A stretch of DNA of 64,000 nt from Haloglomus salinum (GCF_024298825.1 NZ_CP101153.1:496001-560000); one strand, 5' to 3'. Counted from the first letter of the stretch, positions 34,036 through 43,681 are shown. A program made the numbers and translations. The notes: generated by a model from the sequence alone, not told the origin.

Positions 34036-35322
34036 ATGACAGATGTCGCTGTCGTCGGCGGTGGGCTCGCGGGACTGGTCGCCGCCCGACGACTCGCGGA
34101 GGCCGGGGCCCGGGTCGAACTGTTCGAGCGGCGCGAGGCGTTCGGGGGGCGCGTCCGCAGCACCCACGACGGCCGCTACACCTTCGACCGCGGCTTCCAG
34201 GTGCTGTTCACGGGCTACCCGGCCGCACAACGGGAACTCGAACTGGACCGGCTGGACCTGCGCGAGTTCCCGCCCGGCGCCATCATCTGTCGGCCCGGCC
34301 ATCGCTCGACGCTGTCGGACCCGCTGCGCGACCTGAGCGCGCTCGTGCCGACGCTCCTCAATCGGGACGTCCGCACCGCGGACAAGCTCCGGCTGTTCCG
34401 GCTCCAGCGCGAACTGACGGGGAAGTCCGAGCGGGAGGTGTTCGCGGGTGAGGACCAGTCCATCCGCTCGTTCCTCGCCGACTACGGCTTCTCGACGGCG
34501 CTCGTCGAACAGTTCGCGGAACCGTTCTACGGTGGCATCACGCTCGACCGGTCGCTCGAATCCTCGGCGGCCGTCTTCCAGTACACCTTCAGATGCCTCT
34601 CGGAGGGTGCCATCGCCGTCCCGGCGGCGGGGATGGGCGCCATCCCCGAGCAGCTCGCGAGCCGCGCCGAGCGTGCCGACGCCACGCTCCACGCCATGGA
34701 GACTGTCACGGCGGTCGAGCCGGACGGCGAGGACCCGCGGACGGACGGCGTGGCACTGACGCTCGACGGCGTGACCGGGACCCGTCGCTTCGACGCCTGC
34801 GTGGTCGCGACGAACCCGAAGACCGCGAGCGACCTGACCGGCGTCGCGACGCCCGAGGAGGCGCGTGGCTGCACGACCGGCTACTACTCGCTGCCGGCGC
34901 ACAAGGACCTCCGGACGGGCGGGCGCATCCTGCTGAACGCGGCCGACGACCGGCCGAACGAGGTCGCCCCCCTCTCCGAGGTGGCACCCGAGTACGCCCC
35001 CGACGACCGGCAACTGCTGAGCGCGACCTGGCTCGGCGTCTCCGACGCCGACGACGCCACGCTGACCGAGGAGGTGCGCGAGGCGCTCGCCGACTGGTAT
35101 CCCGAGCACCGGTTCGACGACCTCGAACACGAGCACACGGACCGCGTCGCGTTCGCGCAGTTCGCCCAGCCGCCGGGCTTCCGTGACGACCTGCCCGGTG
35201 TCCGGGAGCCAGCTGGCCCGGTCTACCTCGCCGGCGATTACACCTCGTGGTCGTCCATCCACGCGGCGCTGGACTCGGGCGGGCGGGCGGCGCAGGCGGT
35301 GCTGGACGAGCAGGGAGTCTGA
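34036..35322 (+). CDS. NAD(P)/FAD-dependent desaturase/amine-oxidase-like enzyme
   Basis: A 428-residue flavoprotein with an N-terminal dinucleotide fold (VAVVGGGLAGLVAARRLAEAG, then ELFERREAFGGRVRS) and the C-terminal FAD motif VYLAGDYTSWSSIHAALDSG. The middle resembles phytoene desaturase and related amine oxidases (TFDRGFQVLFTGYPAAQ; AEPFYGGITLDRSLESSA). Carotenoid or quinone-type substrates are plausible for a haloarchaeon, but no carotenoid gene is adjacent. It has its own box and is flanked by a divergent threonine-synthase-like gene and a convergent phosphoesterase gene. Confidence 0.87.
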   Translation: MTDVAVVGGGLAGLVAARRLAEAGARVELFERREAFGGRVRSTHDGRYTFDRGFQVLFTGYPAAQRELELDRLDLREFPPGAIICRPGHRSTLSDPLRDLSALVPTLLNRDVRTADKLRLFRLQRELTGKSEREVFAGEDQSIRSFLADYGFSTALVEQFAEPFYGGITLDRSLESSAAVFQYTFRCLSEGAIAVPAAGMGAIPEQLASRAERADATLHAMETVTAVEPDGEDPRTDGVALTLDGVTGTRRFDACVVATNPKTASDLTGVATPEEARGCTTGYYSLPAHKDLRTGGRILLNAADDRPNEVAPLSEVAPEYAPDDRQLLSATWLGVSDADDATLTEEVREALADWYPEHRFDDLEHEHTDRVAFAQFAQPPGFRDDLPGVREPAGPVYLAGDYTSWSSIHAALDSGGRAAQAVLDEQGV

Positions 35323-35351
35323 GCGGACGAGCGGGTGAGCGGGCACGGCAA

Positions 35352-36077
35352 CTACAGCATCTCGCGGAACCGTCCCAGCGGCGGGAACGCCAGCGCCTCG
35401 TCGGCGGCCGCGTCGTGGACGACCGGCCGGAGCAGGTCCGCGTCCGTGACCAGCGGCGACATGAAATCCGTCGTCCGCATCCCGTTGACCGGCGACCCCG
35501 CGGCGAGCCGCGTGAACGAGGGGAGCATCAGCAGGTCGGCGTCTCGATAGCAGCCCCGGCCGTGGAGGTAACAGGGGCGGCGCTTCCCCTCGATCTCGAT
35601 GGTCGGGTGGTCGTGCCCGACGACGTACAGGTCAGCGTCCGTCTCCGGCGGGGATTCGTGGCCGTGGCAGATACACACCTCCCGGGCACCATCCGTCAGG
35701 GTGTACGCGGCAGTCGTGGGCCCGTCCCACAGCTCGGCGAGCATCGTGTCGTGGTTCCCGGGTACGACGACGGTGCGGGCGTCGGCCTCGTCCGCGGCGG
35801 CCCGGAGGCCACGCAACGATTCGCGGACGCCGCGGGGGACGCTGCTGAACGAGTGGAGGAGGTCGCCCGCGACGACCAGTTCGGCGGGTTCGAACCGCTC
35901 GAGGAGCGCGCCGACCCGCTCGACGATATCGCGGTCCTCGCCGAGCCGGAGCTGGACGTTCGAGGACTCGTCGCGGCCGAGGTGGGTATCGGCCAGGACC
36001 AGCGCGTCGGCGCGCTCGAGGTAGACCGCACGGTCGCGGAAGGTGACTCCCCCGACGGGCGCGCCGCGCGCAGACAT
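35352..36077 (-). CDS. Calcineurin-like metallophosphoesterase
   Basis: A 241-residue protein with the metallophosphoesterase motif set: DTHLG (D-x-H), GDLLHSF (GDxxH-like), PGNHD (GNH[DE]), ICHGHE and VVGHDHP (GHxH). It matches the archaeal group related to the YfcE/MJ0037-type putative phosphoesterases, a family sometimes encoded beside a helicase; no helicase is present here. Substrate unknown. The start is the ATG at 36075-36077 (MSARGAPVGG). Confidence 0.88.
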   Translation of the reverse strand: MSARGAPVGGVTFRDRAVYLERADALVLADTHLGRDESSNVQLRLGEDRDIVERVGALLERFEPAELVVAGDLLHSFSSVPRGVRESLRGLRAAADEADARTVVVPGNHDTMLAELWDGPTTAAYTLTDGAREVCICHGHESPPETDADLYVVGHDHPTIEIEGKRRPCYLHGRGCYRDADLLMLPSFTRLAAGSPVNGMRTTDFMSPLVTDADLLRPVVHDAAADEALAFPPLGRFREML

Positions 36078-36123
36078 AGCCGTGCGTAGCGGATGGGCGG
36101 CGAAAAGGGTCCCGGCTGGCTCG

Positions 36124-36390
36124 TCAGACCGCGAGGTCGCTCTTCTCGCTGAGTACCGTGACGGCCCCGGCGTCGACGTCCTCGACCTCCATGTGCATCG
36201 GGATGAAATCCCGCCGCGCGAACGTCTCGCGCTCGTCCTCGGTCCCGACGGTGCACCAGAGCTGGACGCGGTCGGGGCCGTGCCAGTCACCCTGCCGGGC
36301 GATCGCGAAGCAGACGAGTTCCTCGCCGTCGACCTCGATGACGGCGTCCTTGCGGATGCCGGGGTCCCCGTGGATGATGAGCCGCTTCAT
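36124..36390 (-). CDS. HAH_0734 family protein
   Basis: An 88-residue haloarchaeal protein with the conserved start [38 protein letters not shown] and [16 protein letters not shown] recognise it as the small conserved haloarchaeal family annotated HAH_0734. Function is unknown; the sequence predicts a soluble mixed alpha/beta protein. It is 46 bases upstream of the phosphoesterase gene on the same strand, so they may be co-transcribed. Confidence 0.85.
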   Translation of the reverse strand: MKRLIIHGDPGIRKDAVIEVDGEELVCFAIARQGDWHGPDRVQLWCTVGTEDERETFARRDFIPMHMEVEDVDAGAVTVLSEKSDLAV

Positions 36391-36439
36391 GCGCCCACGT
36401 TGCGAGCATCGGTGGTTAAGCGTGTCGAAGCGAGGCCCA

Positions 36440-37879
36440 TCAGTTCCCGGGGCGAACCACGTCGACATCGTGGAACTCGAAGCGAGCCCCCTGACCGTCG
36501 CCGAGCGTCACGCGCCAGCCGTGGGCCTCCGCGAGGCTCCTGACCACGGCCAGCCCGAGCCCGACCCCGTTACCCGTGGAGTGGCCCCGTTCGAAGACGC
36601 GCTCGCGGTCCGCTCCGGGGACACCCGGGCCGTCGTCGGCGACGATGAACCCCGCCGCTCCGGCTTCGCCCGCGAGCGCGGCCACCGTGACGATGACCTC
36701 GTGGCTCTCCGTGGAACCGTGTTCCACGCTGTTCCGGAACAGGTTCTCCAGAACACGGCGGAAGCGCGTGGGGTCGGCCCGGACGACGATGTCCGTCGTC
36801 ACCTCCAGGGTCGCCCCGCCCGTCGCCACGCTGTTCCAGGCCGCTTGCGAGATGGCGCGGAGCGAGACGGGGACCGAGTCGGTGACGGTCCGGTCCTGCC
36901 GTGCGGCCGTGAGGATGTCGTCGATGAGGTCGTTCAGTCGGGCGAGCGCGTCGGCCGTTCGTTCCAGGTCCGGGGAATCCCGCTCGGCCCGGGCGATATC
37001 CAGCGAGCCGATGGCGACCGACAGCGGGTTCCGGAGGTCGTGGCTCAGTACCGCAGCGAACTCGTCCAGTTGCTCGTTGCGGGCCCGCAGGCTGTCCTCG
37101 CGGGCCGCTTGCTCGGAGATGTCGCGCCCGGTCCCACAGAGCCCGAGGATGTTCCCGTCGTCGTCGGTGAGCCGGCGGCCCTGCAGTTCGAGCGTGGGCG
37201 TCCGGCCGTCCGGGAGTGCTGCCCGGACGCGGGCGGACGCCCGGCCCTCGCTCAGTGTCTGCCCGATGGCCTCCTGCACGGCAGCCCAGTCGTCCTCGAC
37301 GAGGAACTCCCAGGGCCACGTCTCGGCGATCTCCGCGTCCGTGAGCCCCCAGCGCTCGTTGAACCGTCGGTTCCACCGGACCATCCGCCCGTCGGCGTCG
37401 ATGACGTAGAACAGGTCGATGAGGCTGTCCAGGGCGTGGTCGACCTGCTCACGCTCCCGGCGGAGCGTCTTCACGTCCGCAGCGGCGACGAGGGCCGCGA
37501 CCCGGCGCGCGACGAACTCCGGCAGCAACTCGTCGTCGGCCCACACCACGTCCGTGGCGGGCGCTGCGAGGAGTCCCTGCGCCCCGACCCGGTCGTCCCG
37601 CGGGAGGACGGCGAGAAACGGGATGTCGGCCGTGTCCGCGCGGACGGCGTCCAGTGCTGCTTCCGGGTCGGCACCCAGGGCGACCACGCAGTCGGCCTCG
37701 TCAGCCGTCACTGCCGCCACAGCACGCTCCGGGTCCTCGGTCGTCCGGACGACCACGAGCCCCGTCGTGTCGCCGAGGTCCGGGCGGTCGGTGGCCTCCG
37801 TGTGCCGAGTTCTGGACGGTCGTTCGCCCCTCGTGACGAGCTGGACGACACGAACTGGCGCTGTCGAGTCGGTTATCAT
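36440..37879 (-). CDS. PAS sensor histidine kinase with receiver-like N-terminus
   Basis: A 479-residue soluble kinase. Residues about 38-130 look like a degenerate receiver domain ([35 protein letters not shown]) without a clear phosphorylatable Asp set. One PAS domain follows (about 147-255, [18 protein letters not shown]), then HisKA with His280 in [13 protein letters not shown]. The ATPase boxes are [17 protein letters not shown] and [11 protein letters not shown]. It is the third histidine kinase of the window and again has no adjacent response regulator. The ATG at 37877-37879 is the likely start. Confidence 0.9.
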   Translation of the reverse strand: MITDSTAPVRVVQLVTRGERPSRTRHTEATDRPDLGDTTGLVVVRTTEDPERAVAAVTADEADCVVALGADPEAALDAVRADTADIPFLAVLPRDDRVGAQGLLAAPATDVVWADDELLPEFVARRVAALVAAADVKTLRREREQVDHALDSLIDLFYVIDADGRMVRWNRRFNERWGLTDAEIAETWPWEFLVEDDWAAVQEAIGQTLSEGRASARVRAALPDGRTPTLELQGRRLTDDDGNILGLCGTGRDISEQAAREDSLRARNEQLDEFAAVLSHDLRNPLSVAIGSLDIARAERDSPDLERTADALARLNDLIDDILTAARQDRTVTDSVPVSLRAISQAAWNSVATGGATLEVTTDIVVRADPTRFRRVLENLFRNSVEHGSTESHEVIVTVAALAGEAGAAGFIVADDGPGVPGADRERVFERGHSTGNGVGLGLAVVRSLAEAHGWRVTLGDGQGARFEFHDVDVVRPGN

Positions 37880-38002
37880 GCCCCCTCCACAGTCCACCCA
37901 ATCGGTGGCCGCATGGTTCCGGTACGCCGTACCGGTAGATATAGCTCGCGTCGGTGGCCTCAGGTCGTGCCACCCGTGGAGGCTGTCGCGGAACCGAACC
38001 CG

Positions 38003-38010
38003 TTTTACCG
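38003..38010 (+). promoter_or_regulatory. Promoter box of the L44e-S27e operon
   Basis: TTTTACCG about 29 bases before the ATG at 38036, consistent with leaderless transcription of the ribosomal protein pair. Confidence 0.45.
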
Positions 38011-38035
38011 TCCGATGTGCTACCGCCGACAACCT

Positions 38036-38317
38036 ATGGAGATGCCACGCCGGTTCAACACGTACTGTCCACACTGCAACGCCCACCACCAGCACGAGGT
38101 GGAGAAGGTCCGAACGGGCCGCTCCTCGGGCACGAAGTGGGACGCGCGCCGGACCCGTCGGGGCAAGAGCGTCATCGGGAACGCCGGGCGCTTCTCGAAG
38201 GTGCCCGGTGGCGACAAGCCCACCAAGAAGACCGACCTGCGCTACCGCTGCTCGGACTGTGGGAAGGCCCACCTCCGCGAGGGATGGCGAGCAGGCAAGC
38301 TGGAGTTGACCGAATAA
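38036..38317 (+). CDS. rpl44e: 50S ribosomal protein L44e
   Basis: A 93-residue ribosomal protein with two Cys pairs of a zinc finger ([16 protein letters not shown] and CSDCGKAH) and the conserved basic middle [17 protein letters not shown]. It sits near the ribosomal E site in archaeal 50S structures. The ATG at 38036 gives [11 protein letters not shown], the usual haloarchaeal start. The stop TAA overlaps the next gene's ATG by one base, indicating translational coupling with S27e. Confidence 0.97.
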   Translation: MEMPRRFNTYCPHCNAHHQHEVEKVRTGRSSGTKWDARRTRRGKSVIGNAGRFSKVPGGDKPTKKTDLRYRCSDCGKAHLREGWRAGKLELTE

Positions 38318-38496
38318 TGGCGGGAGATTTCGTCTCGGTCCGGTGTCCGGACTGCGAGAACGAACAGACCGTCTTCGGGAAGGCCGCCACCGAGGTCGCG
38401 TGTGCCGTCTGTGGCCACGTCCTCGTCCGGCCGACAGGTGGGCTCGCCGATATCGAGGGGGAGGTCCTCGAGGTCGTCGAGTCCCGCACTGCCTGA
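38317..38496 (+). CDS. rps27e: 30S ribosomal protein S27e
   Basis: A 59-residue zinc-ribbon ribosomal protein (CPDCENEQTVFGKAATEVACAVCGHVL) with the C-terminal GGLADIEGEVLEVVE. Its ATG overlaps the L44e stop by one base. The L44e-S27e order is standard in archaea, where it often continues into aIF2-alpha; here no such gene follows, as the next gene is on the other strand. Confidence 0.96.
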   Translation: MAGDFVSVRCPDCENEQTVFGKAATEVACAVCGHVLVRPTGGLADIEGEVLEVVESRTA

Positions 38497-38559
38497 ACCG
38501 GAGCACTCCATCTCTCTCGCTCTCACACCCCGGAGCCACCGGCTCGTCGACGCGGTCTG

Positions 38560-39627
38560 TTACTCGGCTCCGGCGTCGGCGCCCGCCGCCGAGCGGTAGG
38601 CATCGTCGAGCTCCCGGGCTACGCGCTCCAGGGAGTGCTCGGCGGCGGTCTCCTTCGCGTTCTCGCCCAGTCGCTCGCGGAGGTCCGGGTTCGCTGCCAG
38701 CCGGTCCAGCGCCTCGACGTACTCCTCGAACGACGAGCACATGAGACAGTCCTCGCCGTCGGTGTAGAACTCGCGGAAGACGGGGATGTCGCTCAGGACG
38801 ACGGCCTTCCCGCAACTCATCGCCTCGAGGACGACGATGCCCTGGTTCTCGTCCTTCGTCGGGAGCAGGAACACGTCGCCGGCACCGTAGCCGCCGCGGA
38901 TATCATCGACCCAGCCGGTGAACGTGACGTTCTCGGGCGGGCCGTTCGTCCACGCTCTGACGACGGGGGAGGCGTGTGGCCCCTCGTCGACGTGGCCGAA
39001 CCAGGTGAAGTCGTACTGGGTTTCCTGCGCGAGTTCGCAGAACGTCGTCAGGCCCTTGCGCTCGAAGACGCTGCCGACGGTGAACACGCTCATCCCCTCG
39101 ATGTCGTAGCGGTCGCGGTACTCCTCGCGCAGGTCCTCGTGGCCCTCGAGGCGCTCGGCGTCGACGCCGTTCGTGATCTGCCGGATGGGCGCGTCGACGG
39201 GGTAGGACGCGATGTTCGAGCGGGTGTACTCCGAGGGCACGAGGACGAGGTCGGCCTGCGAGTAGAACCACTTCAGGTAGCGCCGGAGCGGCCCCGTCAC
39301 CCGCGAGGAGAACCGGAACGATTCGGCGAAGTCCTCGGCGGTGACGTGGGCGTGCAGGACGAGTGGAATCGAGTTGCGCTTCGCGTGGCGCGCGACGGCG
39401 ACGCTCCCGGGCCCGATGACGTTGCAGTGCGCGAGGTCGTACTCGCGGAAGAAGCGGTCGCCGAGCAGGCGGCGGCCCGCTGCCGAGAGCGGGGAGCCGC
39501 CGGCCCAGGGTGAGGTCTCGACGACGTGCTCGGTGTCGGCCAGCGCCGCCCGCTGGTGGGCGGTACTGGTACCGATGCCGCTGCGCTCCAACTGGTCCTC
39601 CAGTTCGAGGTAGTTGAGGACCCGCAT
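38560..39627 (-). CDS. Family 4 glycosyltransferase
   Basis: A 355-residue GT-B enzyme. The N-terminal acceptor domain (LNYLELEDQLERSGIGTSTAHQR) is followed by the donor domain with TNGVDAERLEGHEDLREEY, SVFTVGSVFERKGLTTFCEL and the C-terminal EX7E-type motif DENQGIVVLEAMSCGKAVVLS. It transfers a nucleotide-sugar to an unknown acceptor, probably for surface glycans. I chose the ATG at 39625-39627, with a TTTAG-type box about 30 bases upstream; an earlier ATG at 39678 would add 17 residues. Confidence 0.88.
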   Translation of the reverse strand: MRVLNYLELEDQLERSGIGTSTAHQRAALADTEHVVETSPWAGGSPLSAAGRRLLGDRFFREYDLAHCNVIGPGSVAVARHAKRNSIPLVLHAHVTAEDFAESFRFSSRVTGPLRRYLKWFYSQADLVLVPSEYTRSNIASYPVDAPIRQITNGVDAERLEGHEDLREEYRDRYDIEGMSVFTVGSVFERKGLTTFCELAQETQYDFTWFGHVDEGPHASPVVRAWTNGPPENVTFTGWVDDIRGGYGAGDVFLLPTKDENQGIVVLEAMSCGKAVVLSDIPVFREFYTDGEDCLMCSSFEEYVEALDRLAANPDLRERLGENAKETAAEHSLERVARELDDAYRSAAGADAGAE

Positions 39628-39797
39628 TCGTTGTTCGAAGGTCGCAGGGGGCCGCGCTAAACGGTGTCGTTGTAGCATGGAGGCAAAATAATATTTCTAT
39701 CGTCTTTTTATCTTCTTAATTCTGGGCATATCTGTATGATTTTGGAATTTGTGGTAAATATGGCCTGGTAGTATGGACCTGGCGTCGGACGAAATCT

Positions 39798-39923
39798 GTT
39801 GAAAGCCCCCGCCCGCTCGACCCTCCCGCGGCTCGCTGCGGTCCTCGGCCTCACTACGTTCGGCCTGCGGTCCTTACATCGCCGGGGGAGGGTCGAGACA
39901 GGCGGCCCATTTCAGTCCCACCC
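39798..39923 (+). repeat. Structured dispersed element, copy 3
   Basis: A 126-base copy beginning gttgaaagcccc and ending tttcagtcccaccc, with core GGCTCGCTGCGGTCCTCGG and the second TGCGGTCCTTACATCGCC. The inner arm ctcgaccctccc pairs with gggagggtcgag, a 12-bp stem whose sequence differs from the other copies. Confidence 0.75.
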
Positions 39924-39955
39924 TGTTGCCTGTCGCATCGAGTGTTCGCGCGTGG

Positions 39956-40081
39956 TGGTTCCAGCGGAGCGCTAGTATCCCCAAACCTCCCCGCGCGAGC
40001 GCCGGTGAGGTGGCGGCCCCTCGCCGTTGGCTCGGGAGCCGCCGACCGGTGGCGCTCGCGCGCTTCCTGGTCTCGGAACCA
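39956..40081. repeat. 126-base palindromic element
   Basis: A long imperfect palindrome 32 bases after copy 3. Terminal arms tggttcc and ggaacca pair, followed inside by gcgcgagcgcc/ggcgctcgcgc (11 bp) and ggcggc/gccgcc. It has no primary-sequence core in common with the four copies of the dispersed element but is the same length. Confidence 0.6.
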
Positions 40082-40299
40082 GCTGGCCGGGCAATCATTC
40101 TCCGGTCGGGAGCGCGTGGCCGAGCGCGGACCCGCGAACCACGCGCGACGCGGGGGAGGGCAGGGGCGGGGGGCCCGTGGAACATCTGTCTCCTAGCGGA
40201 CTCGAAGGGCGAGAGTGCGAGGGCTTCGTACTGGTCGTCGTTGCCGTCGTCCTGAGAGCGTAGTGAAACCGAGAAACTGGCTCAAAAACCGCTACAGTC

Positions 40300-42807
40300 C
40301 TATAATTTCGACTGGTCGACCCGGAGGATGGCGACCCCGTTGCTGCCGCCGGACCGGTGGACCACGGAGATGGCCTCGTGCTGGCGGAGGACGCCGATGG
40401 TGGTCCCATCGTAGCGGTTGCGCTCGGCGGGCCCGTAGTAGATGTACTCCACGTCGTACGCGTCCAGCAGTTCGACCTGCTGGGCAGTGTTCCCGGTGTA
40501 GATGGTCTCGACATCGTCCACGCGGTTCTGGTACGGCTCCTGCCCGCGATAGCCGACCTCGTGGAACCAGCCCGCAACGGTCGGGACCCCGGTCAGCGAG
40601 GCAGGAGCGGCGGCGCCCTTCCCGGCCTGGGGGTTCCACCGGTAGCCCGCCGGGGCCGCGGTGACGATGTTGGGCTGGCCCTCCAGCCCGTCGATGTAGG
40701 CGATGGCGCGGGCCTCGGCCGGGTGTGACTCCGCGACGAAGGCCTTGCCGTCGAGCGACTGCGGGCCGCCCGCGTTGAAATGAGCGGGGACGGCGAAGCC
40801 GGCGTACAGGGCGGAGAGGAAGACCAGCGTGGCCGCGAGCCCGCGGCCGAGCGTGCGCCAGGTGTCGGCGTTCGGCGCGTCGAACGACCAGCGCCCGGCG
40901 AAGGCCAGCCGCGTCAGGACGACGCCCATCGCGGGCGCCCAGAGCGCCCACACCTGCGCGTAGGTCTTGAACACGGTGTTGAACCGCTCGGGCCCGGCGC
41001 GCTCGATGACGTAGAGGAACTCGACGAGGACGACGAGGCCGGCGCCGGCGACGACGAGCATCGTCTCGTAGCCCACGTCACGGTCCAGCCGGAGGAGGAC
41101 CCAGCCGGCTGCCAGTAGTGGGCCGAACAGCGCGAGTGCGGCGAACCCCATCGCGTACGCGGTCAGGACGAGATACGGCGCCAGCAGCACCGGGAGCGAG
41201 AGGTCCGCGAACGGGTCAAGCCGGCTCCCGACGACGAGCACCGCACCGAGCAGGAGCAGCGAGGCCGGCAGCCCGCTGCCGACGGGGAGCGAGATGACGT
41301 ACAGCGGGACGGAGATGGCCGCGACCGAGAACAGCGTCGAGACGAGTGCCGTCAGGAGCGGCTGCTCGACGCCCCGGAGGTCGCGCCCGACGCGGCGACC
41401 GAGGTAGGCCCCGAACGCCAGCACGAAGGCGCCGTGGACGAGCAGGAGGCCGCCCAGCGAACTCCGGCCGGGGAGGAAGCCGACGGACCGGCCGCTGGCG
41501 GTCCCCAGCCAGAACGGGAGTGCCCAGAGCACCCCGACGACGAGCATCCCGGCCGCGAGGCCGAGTGCGAGCCCCGAGCGCAGCGCCTCCTCGCGGAGGC
41601 GGTCGCCGAGGCCGACATCGGTGGGCGCGTCGTCGGACTCGGCGGATTCGGTCCCGGTGCCCGCCGCGACCCCACCATCCGCCCGTGCGAGGTCCGGGAG
41701 CCGCCCACGGACCCGGTCGGGGAGGAGCGTCGACGGGCGCGTGGGTGCGAACGTCAGCGTGAGGAAGGTGAGCCCGGCTGCCGTCGGGAACGACCACGTG
41801 TTGACGACGGCGATGAAGCCCGCCAGCGGCGGGACGAGGCCGAAGACGAGGAGCCGGCGACGGGTCAGGTCCGCCTCCGGCGTCCGCCAGTAGGCAAAGA
41901 GGATGGCCGCGAGCAGCAGCGTGAACGGCGTGCTCATCATGTGGGCGTGGAGGTCGCCGTTCAGCCACGCGAACAGGGGGAACTCGTTGATGGTGCCCGG
42001 AATCACCCGGGAGGCCGACCAGTAGGAGAAGTCCGCCGGCGTCCAGGTCGTGATGTCCGACGGGAGGCCGGCGGCGGCGACGAGCCCCGAAGCGAGACCG
42101 TCGGGGAGCAACCAGAGGACGGCGAGCGCGGCCGTCTGGAGGTTCGCGGCGATACCGACGAAGAACGCGCCCAGCGCGCCGGCGAAGCGGCGGGGGGCAC
42201 CATAGACCGCGGCGACGTTGCTCGCGATACCCCACGCGGAGACGACGAGCGCGCCGAAGAACCCGGCGAGCGCGAGGTTGTAGGCGAACCGGGCGGCCGT
42301 GCTGGTGAGCATCGTCAGCAGGGCCGCGAGCATGTGGCCGCCGTAGTAGTACTGGACCGACTCGTTCGCGAACCACATGTCCTCGGGCGCGAGTGTGCCC
42401 ATCCCGGCCCCCGTCCGCAGGAGCGACTTGAGGAGGCCGAAGTCGAGGAACTTCTCGCCGCCGATGGGGTGGACAGCGGGGTCGAACGCGCGGACGCCGA
42501 CGACGAACAGGAAGCCGACGGCGAACACGGCCGCGGCCTCGACGGCACCCGAACGGTCGATCTCCACGTCCCCGGCGAGATAGGAGGCACCGACGAGGGC
42601 GAGCAGGCCGGCGACGAGGGCCGGCCAGCCGAAGGCGACCTGCCCGACCAGATAGCCGACGATACCGAGTACCGCGAGCGCGAGCGGCAGGGCGAAGGCG
42701 GCCCCGCGGTCGGCGAACCGCGGGAACAGCCACGCGGCCGCCGGCAGCGCCGCCAGCCCCAGCGCCAGATACGTCACCAGCCAGACGGCGACCAGCAGGT
42801 ACTCCAT
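40300..42807 (-). CDS. DUF2298 (YYY-type) giant membrane protein
   Basis: An 835-residue protein with about 18 predicted helices and a soluble C-terminal 130 residues. It carries the DUF2298/YYY-family hallmark VQYYYGGHMLAALL near 145-158, an earlier HPIGGEKFLDFGLLK and a later FNTVFKTYAQVWAL. The family is archaeal and chloroflexal and resembles multi-span GT-C-type glycosyltransferases in layout, but its activity is not known to me. The ATG at 42805-42807 starts at the first helix. It is divergent from a hypothetical gene, and two glycan genes follow nearby. Confidence 0.9.
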   Translation of the reverse strand: MEYLLVAVWLVTYLALGLAALPAAAWLFPRFADRGAAFALPLALAVLGIVGYLVGQVAFGWPALVAGLLALVGASYLAGDVEIDRSGAVEAAAVFAVGFLFVVGVRAFDPAVHPIGGEKFLDFGLLKSLLRTGAGMGTLAPEDMWFANESVQYYYGGHMLAALLTMLTSTAARFAYNLALAGFFGALVVSAWGIASNVAAVYGAPRRFAGALGAFFVGIAANLQTAALAVLWLLPDGLASGLVAAAGLPSDITTWTPADFSYWSASRVIPGTINEFPLFAWLNGDLHAHMMSTPFTLLLAAILFAYWRTPEADLTRRRLLVFGLVPPLAGFIAVVNTWSFPTAAGLTFLTLTFAPTRPSTLLPDRVRGRLPDLARADGGVAAGTGTESAESDDAPTDVGLGDRLREEALRSGLALGLAAGMLVVGVLWALPFWLGTASGRSVGFLPGRSSLGGLLLVHGAFVLAFGAYLGRRVGRDLRGVEQPLLTALVSTLFSVAAISVPLYVISLPVGSGLPASLLLLGAVLVVGSRLDPFADLSLPVLLAPYLVLTAYAMGFAALALFGPLLAAGWVLLRLDRDVGYETMLVVAGAGLVVLVEFLYVIERAGPERFNTVFKTYAQVWALWAPAMGVVLTRLAFAGRWSFDAPNADTWRTLGRGLAATLVFLSALYAGFAVPAHFNAGGPQSLDGKAFVAESHPAEARAIAYIDGLEGQPNIVTAAPAGYRWNPQAGKGAAAPASLTGVPTVAGWFHEVGYRGQEPYQNRVDDVETIYTGNTAQQVELLDAYDVEYIYYGPAERNRYDGTTIGVLRQHEAISVVHRSGGSNGVAILRVDQSKL

Positions 42808-42949
42808 TCGACCGTGGGACGGGTGGCGTCGAACATACGTCTTTCCCACCGTTCTCGCGGTTTTAACGGGCCACTATTGGCCGGTGAACGGTTCAGAACG
42901 GTTCGAACTAGTGCGACCGGTTATACTGGTCTGGCTCCTCGACCCAGGT

Positions 42950-43660
42950 ATGGCAACCGGTGGTGCGTGGACGTCCGGTTCGACCCCGGGGCTCGCCGTC
43001 ACGGCGAGTGGCCCCGAACGGCTGGTCGACCGGCTCCCCAGCGAGGTCTCCCGGGCGGCGGTCGCGGCGGCCAGGCGGGCCGACGTGCTGGTCATCGACC
43101 AGCGGACGTCGGGGACCAGAACCGAGCGCACGGGCGAGACCGAGATCGCCGGGCAGACGGTCCTCGTCGTGCCCAGGCGTCCGGGTGCACGCCCCAGCGT
43201 GACGTGTTACAGCACGGAGACCCCGGAGACGGACCCCGCAGTCGAACTCGTCCGGCGGACCGTCGAACTCGACGCCACCGCCGACGCCCACTTCGGCGTC
43301 GCCTCGGCCGTCGCCGTCGCGAGCAGTGACGAACCCGCGTCCGGCGACGTGGGGGGGTCGGCCGACTGGGTCGCGGTCGACGAGCAGGACGAGACCCACG
43401 AGTTCGGGATGGCCGACGTGACGGACGCCTCGTTCGGCCTCTCGTCGCCGGACGACGGTTCCGGCCCGGTCCCTGACGGCGGCGGGACCACCAGCCAGTC
43501 GGGCCACGCGAGCGTCTCGCCCTCCGCGGCCGAGTTGGCCGCTCGACGTGACTCCGTGGACACGGCCGCCTCTCGCGTCCTCGAGGACCAGCCGGACGCG
43601 GCGGCCCCCCTCGCGTTCTGTGGCCTCTCGGCGGTCGTCGAGCCACTCGACGGCGCGTGA
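42950..43660 (+). CDS. Haloarchaeal hypothetical protein
   Basis: A 236-residue soluble acidic protein starting MATGGAWTSGSTPGLAVTA. The first part has alternating hydrophobic strands and helices (RLVDRLPSEVSRAAVAAA; VLVIDQRTSGTR; GQTVLVVPRRPG) suggesting an alpha/beta nucleotide-binding-like fold without a P-loop. The later half is Ser/Gly/Asp-rich with a final hydrophobic LAFCGLSAVVEPL. I do not recognise the family. Start at 42950; an upstream in-frame ATG at 42884 is possible but adds 22 residues. Confidence 0.7.
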   Translation: MATGGAWTSGSTPGLAVTASGPERLVDRLPSEVSRAAVAAARRADVLVIDQRTSGTRTERTGETEIAGQTVLVVPRRPGARPSVTCYSTETPETDPAVELVRRTVELDATADAHFGVASAVAVASSDEPASGDVGGSADWVAVDEQDETHEFGMADVTDASFGLSSPDDGSGPVPDGGGTTSQSGHASVSPSAAELAARRDSVDTAASRVLEDQPDAAAPLAFCGLSAVVEPLDGA

Positions 43661-43674
43661 CCGTAGTCGAACGG

Positions 43675-43681
43675 CTTTTGC
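43675..43681 (+). promoter_or_regulatory. Promoter box of the GT2-GtrA operon
   Basis: CTTTTGC about 28 bases before the ATG at 43706, typical leaderless spacing. Confidence 0.45.

Larger units (their letters stand above)
39628..40299. other. Long gene-free stretch before the DUF2298 gene
   Basis: About 670 bases. 39675-39775 is strikingly A/T-rich (runs such as cgtctttttatcttcttaatt) against a G/C-rich background. Structured element copy 3 (39798-39923) and a second 126-base palindrome (39956-40081) follow. The rest (40082-40299) shows no gene. Confidence 0.6.

Noticed and set aside
32569-35346. A 925-codon minus-strand frame spanning the FAD enzyme and threonine-synthase-like gene
   Set aside because: It is a shadow in another frame with low-complexity Arg/Gly composition; both genes are explained by motif-bearing frames.
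39926-40255. Plus-strand frames through the palindromic region
   Set aside because: They run through the 126-base palindrome and encode Arg/Ala/Gly-rich sequence with no homology.
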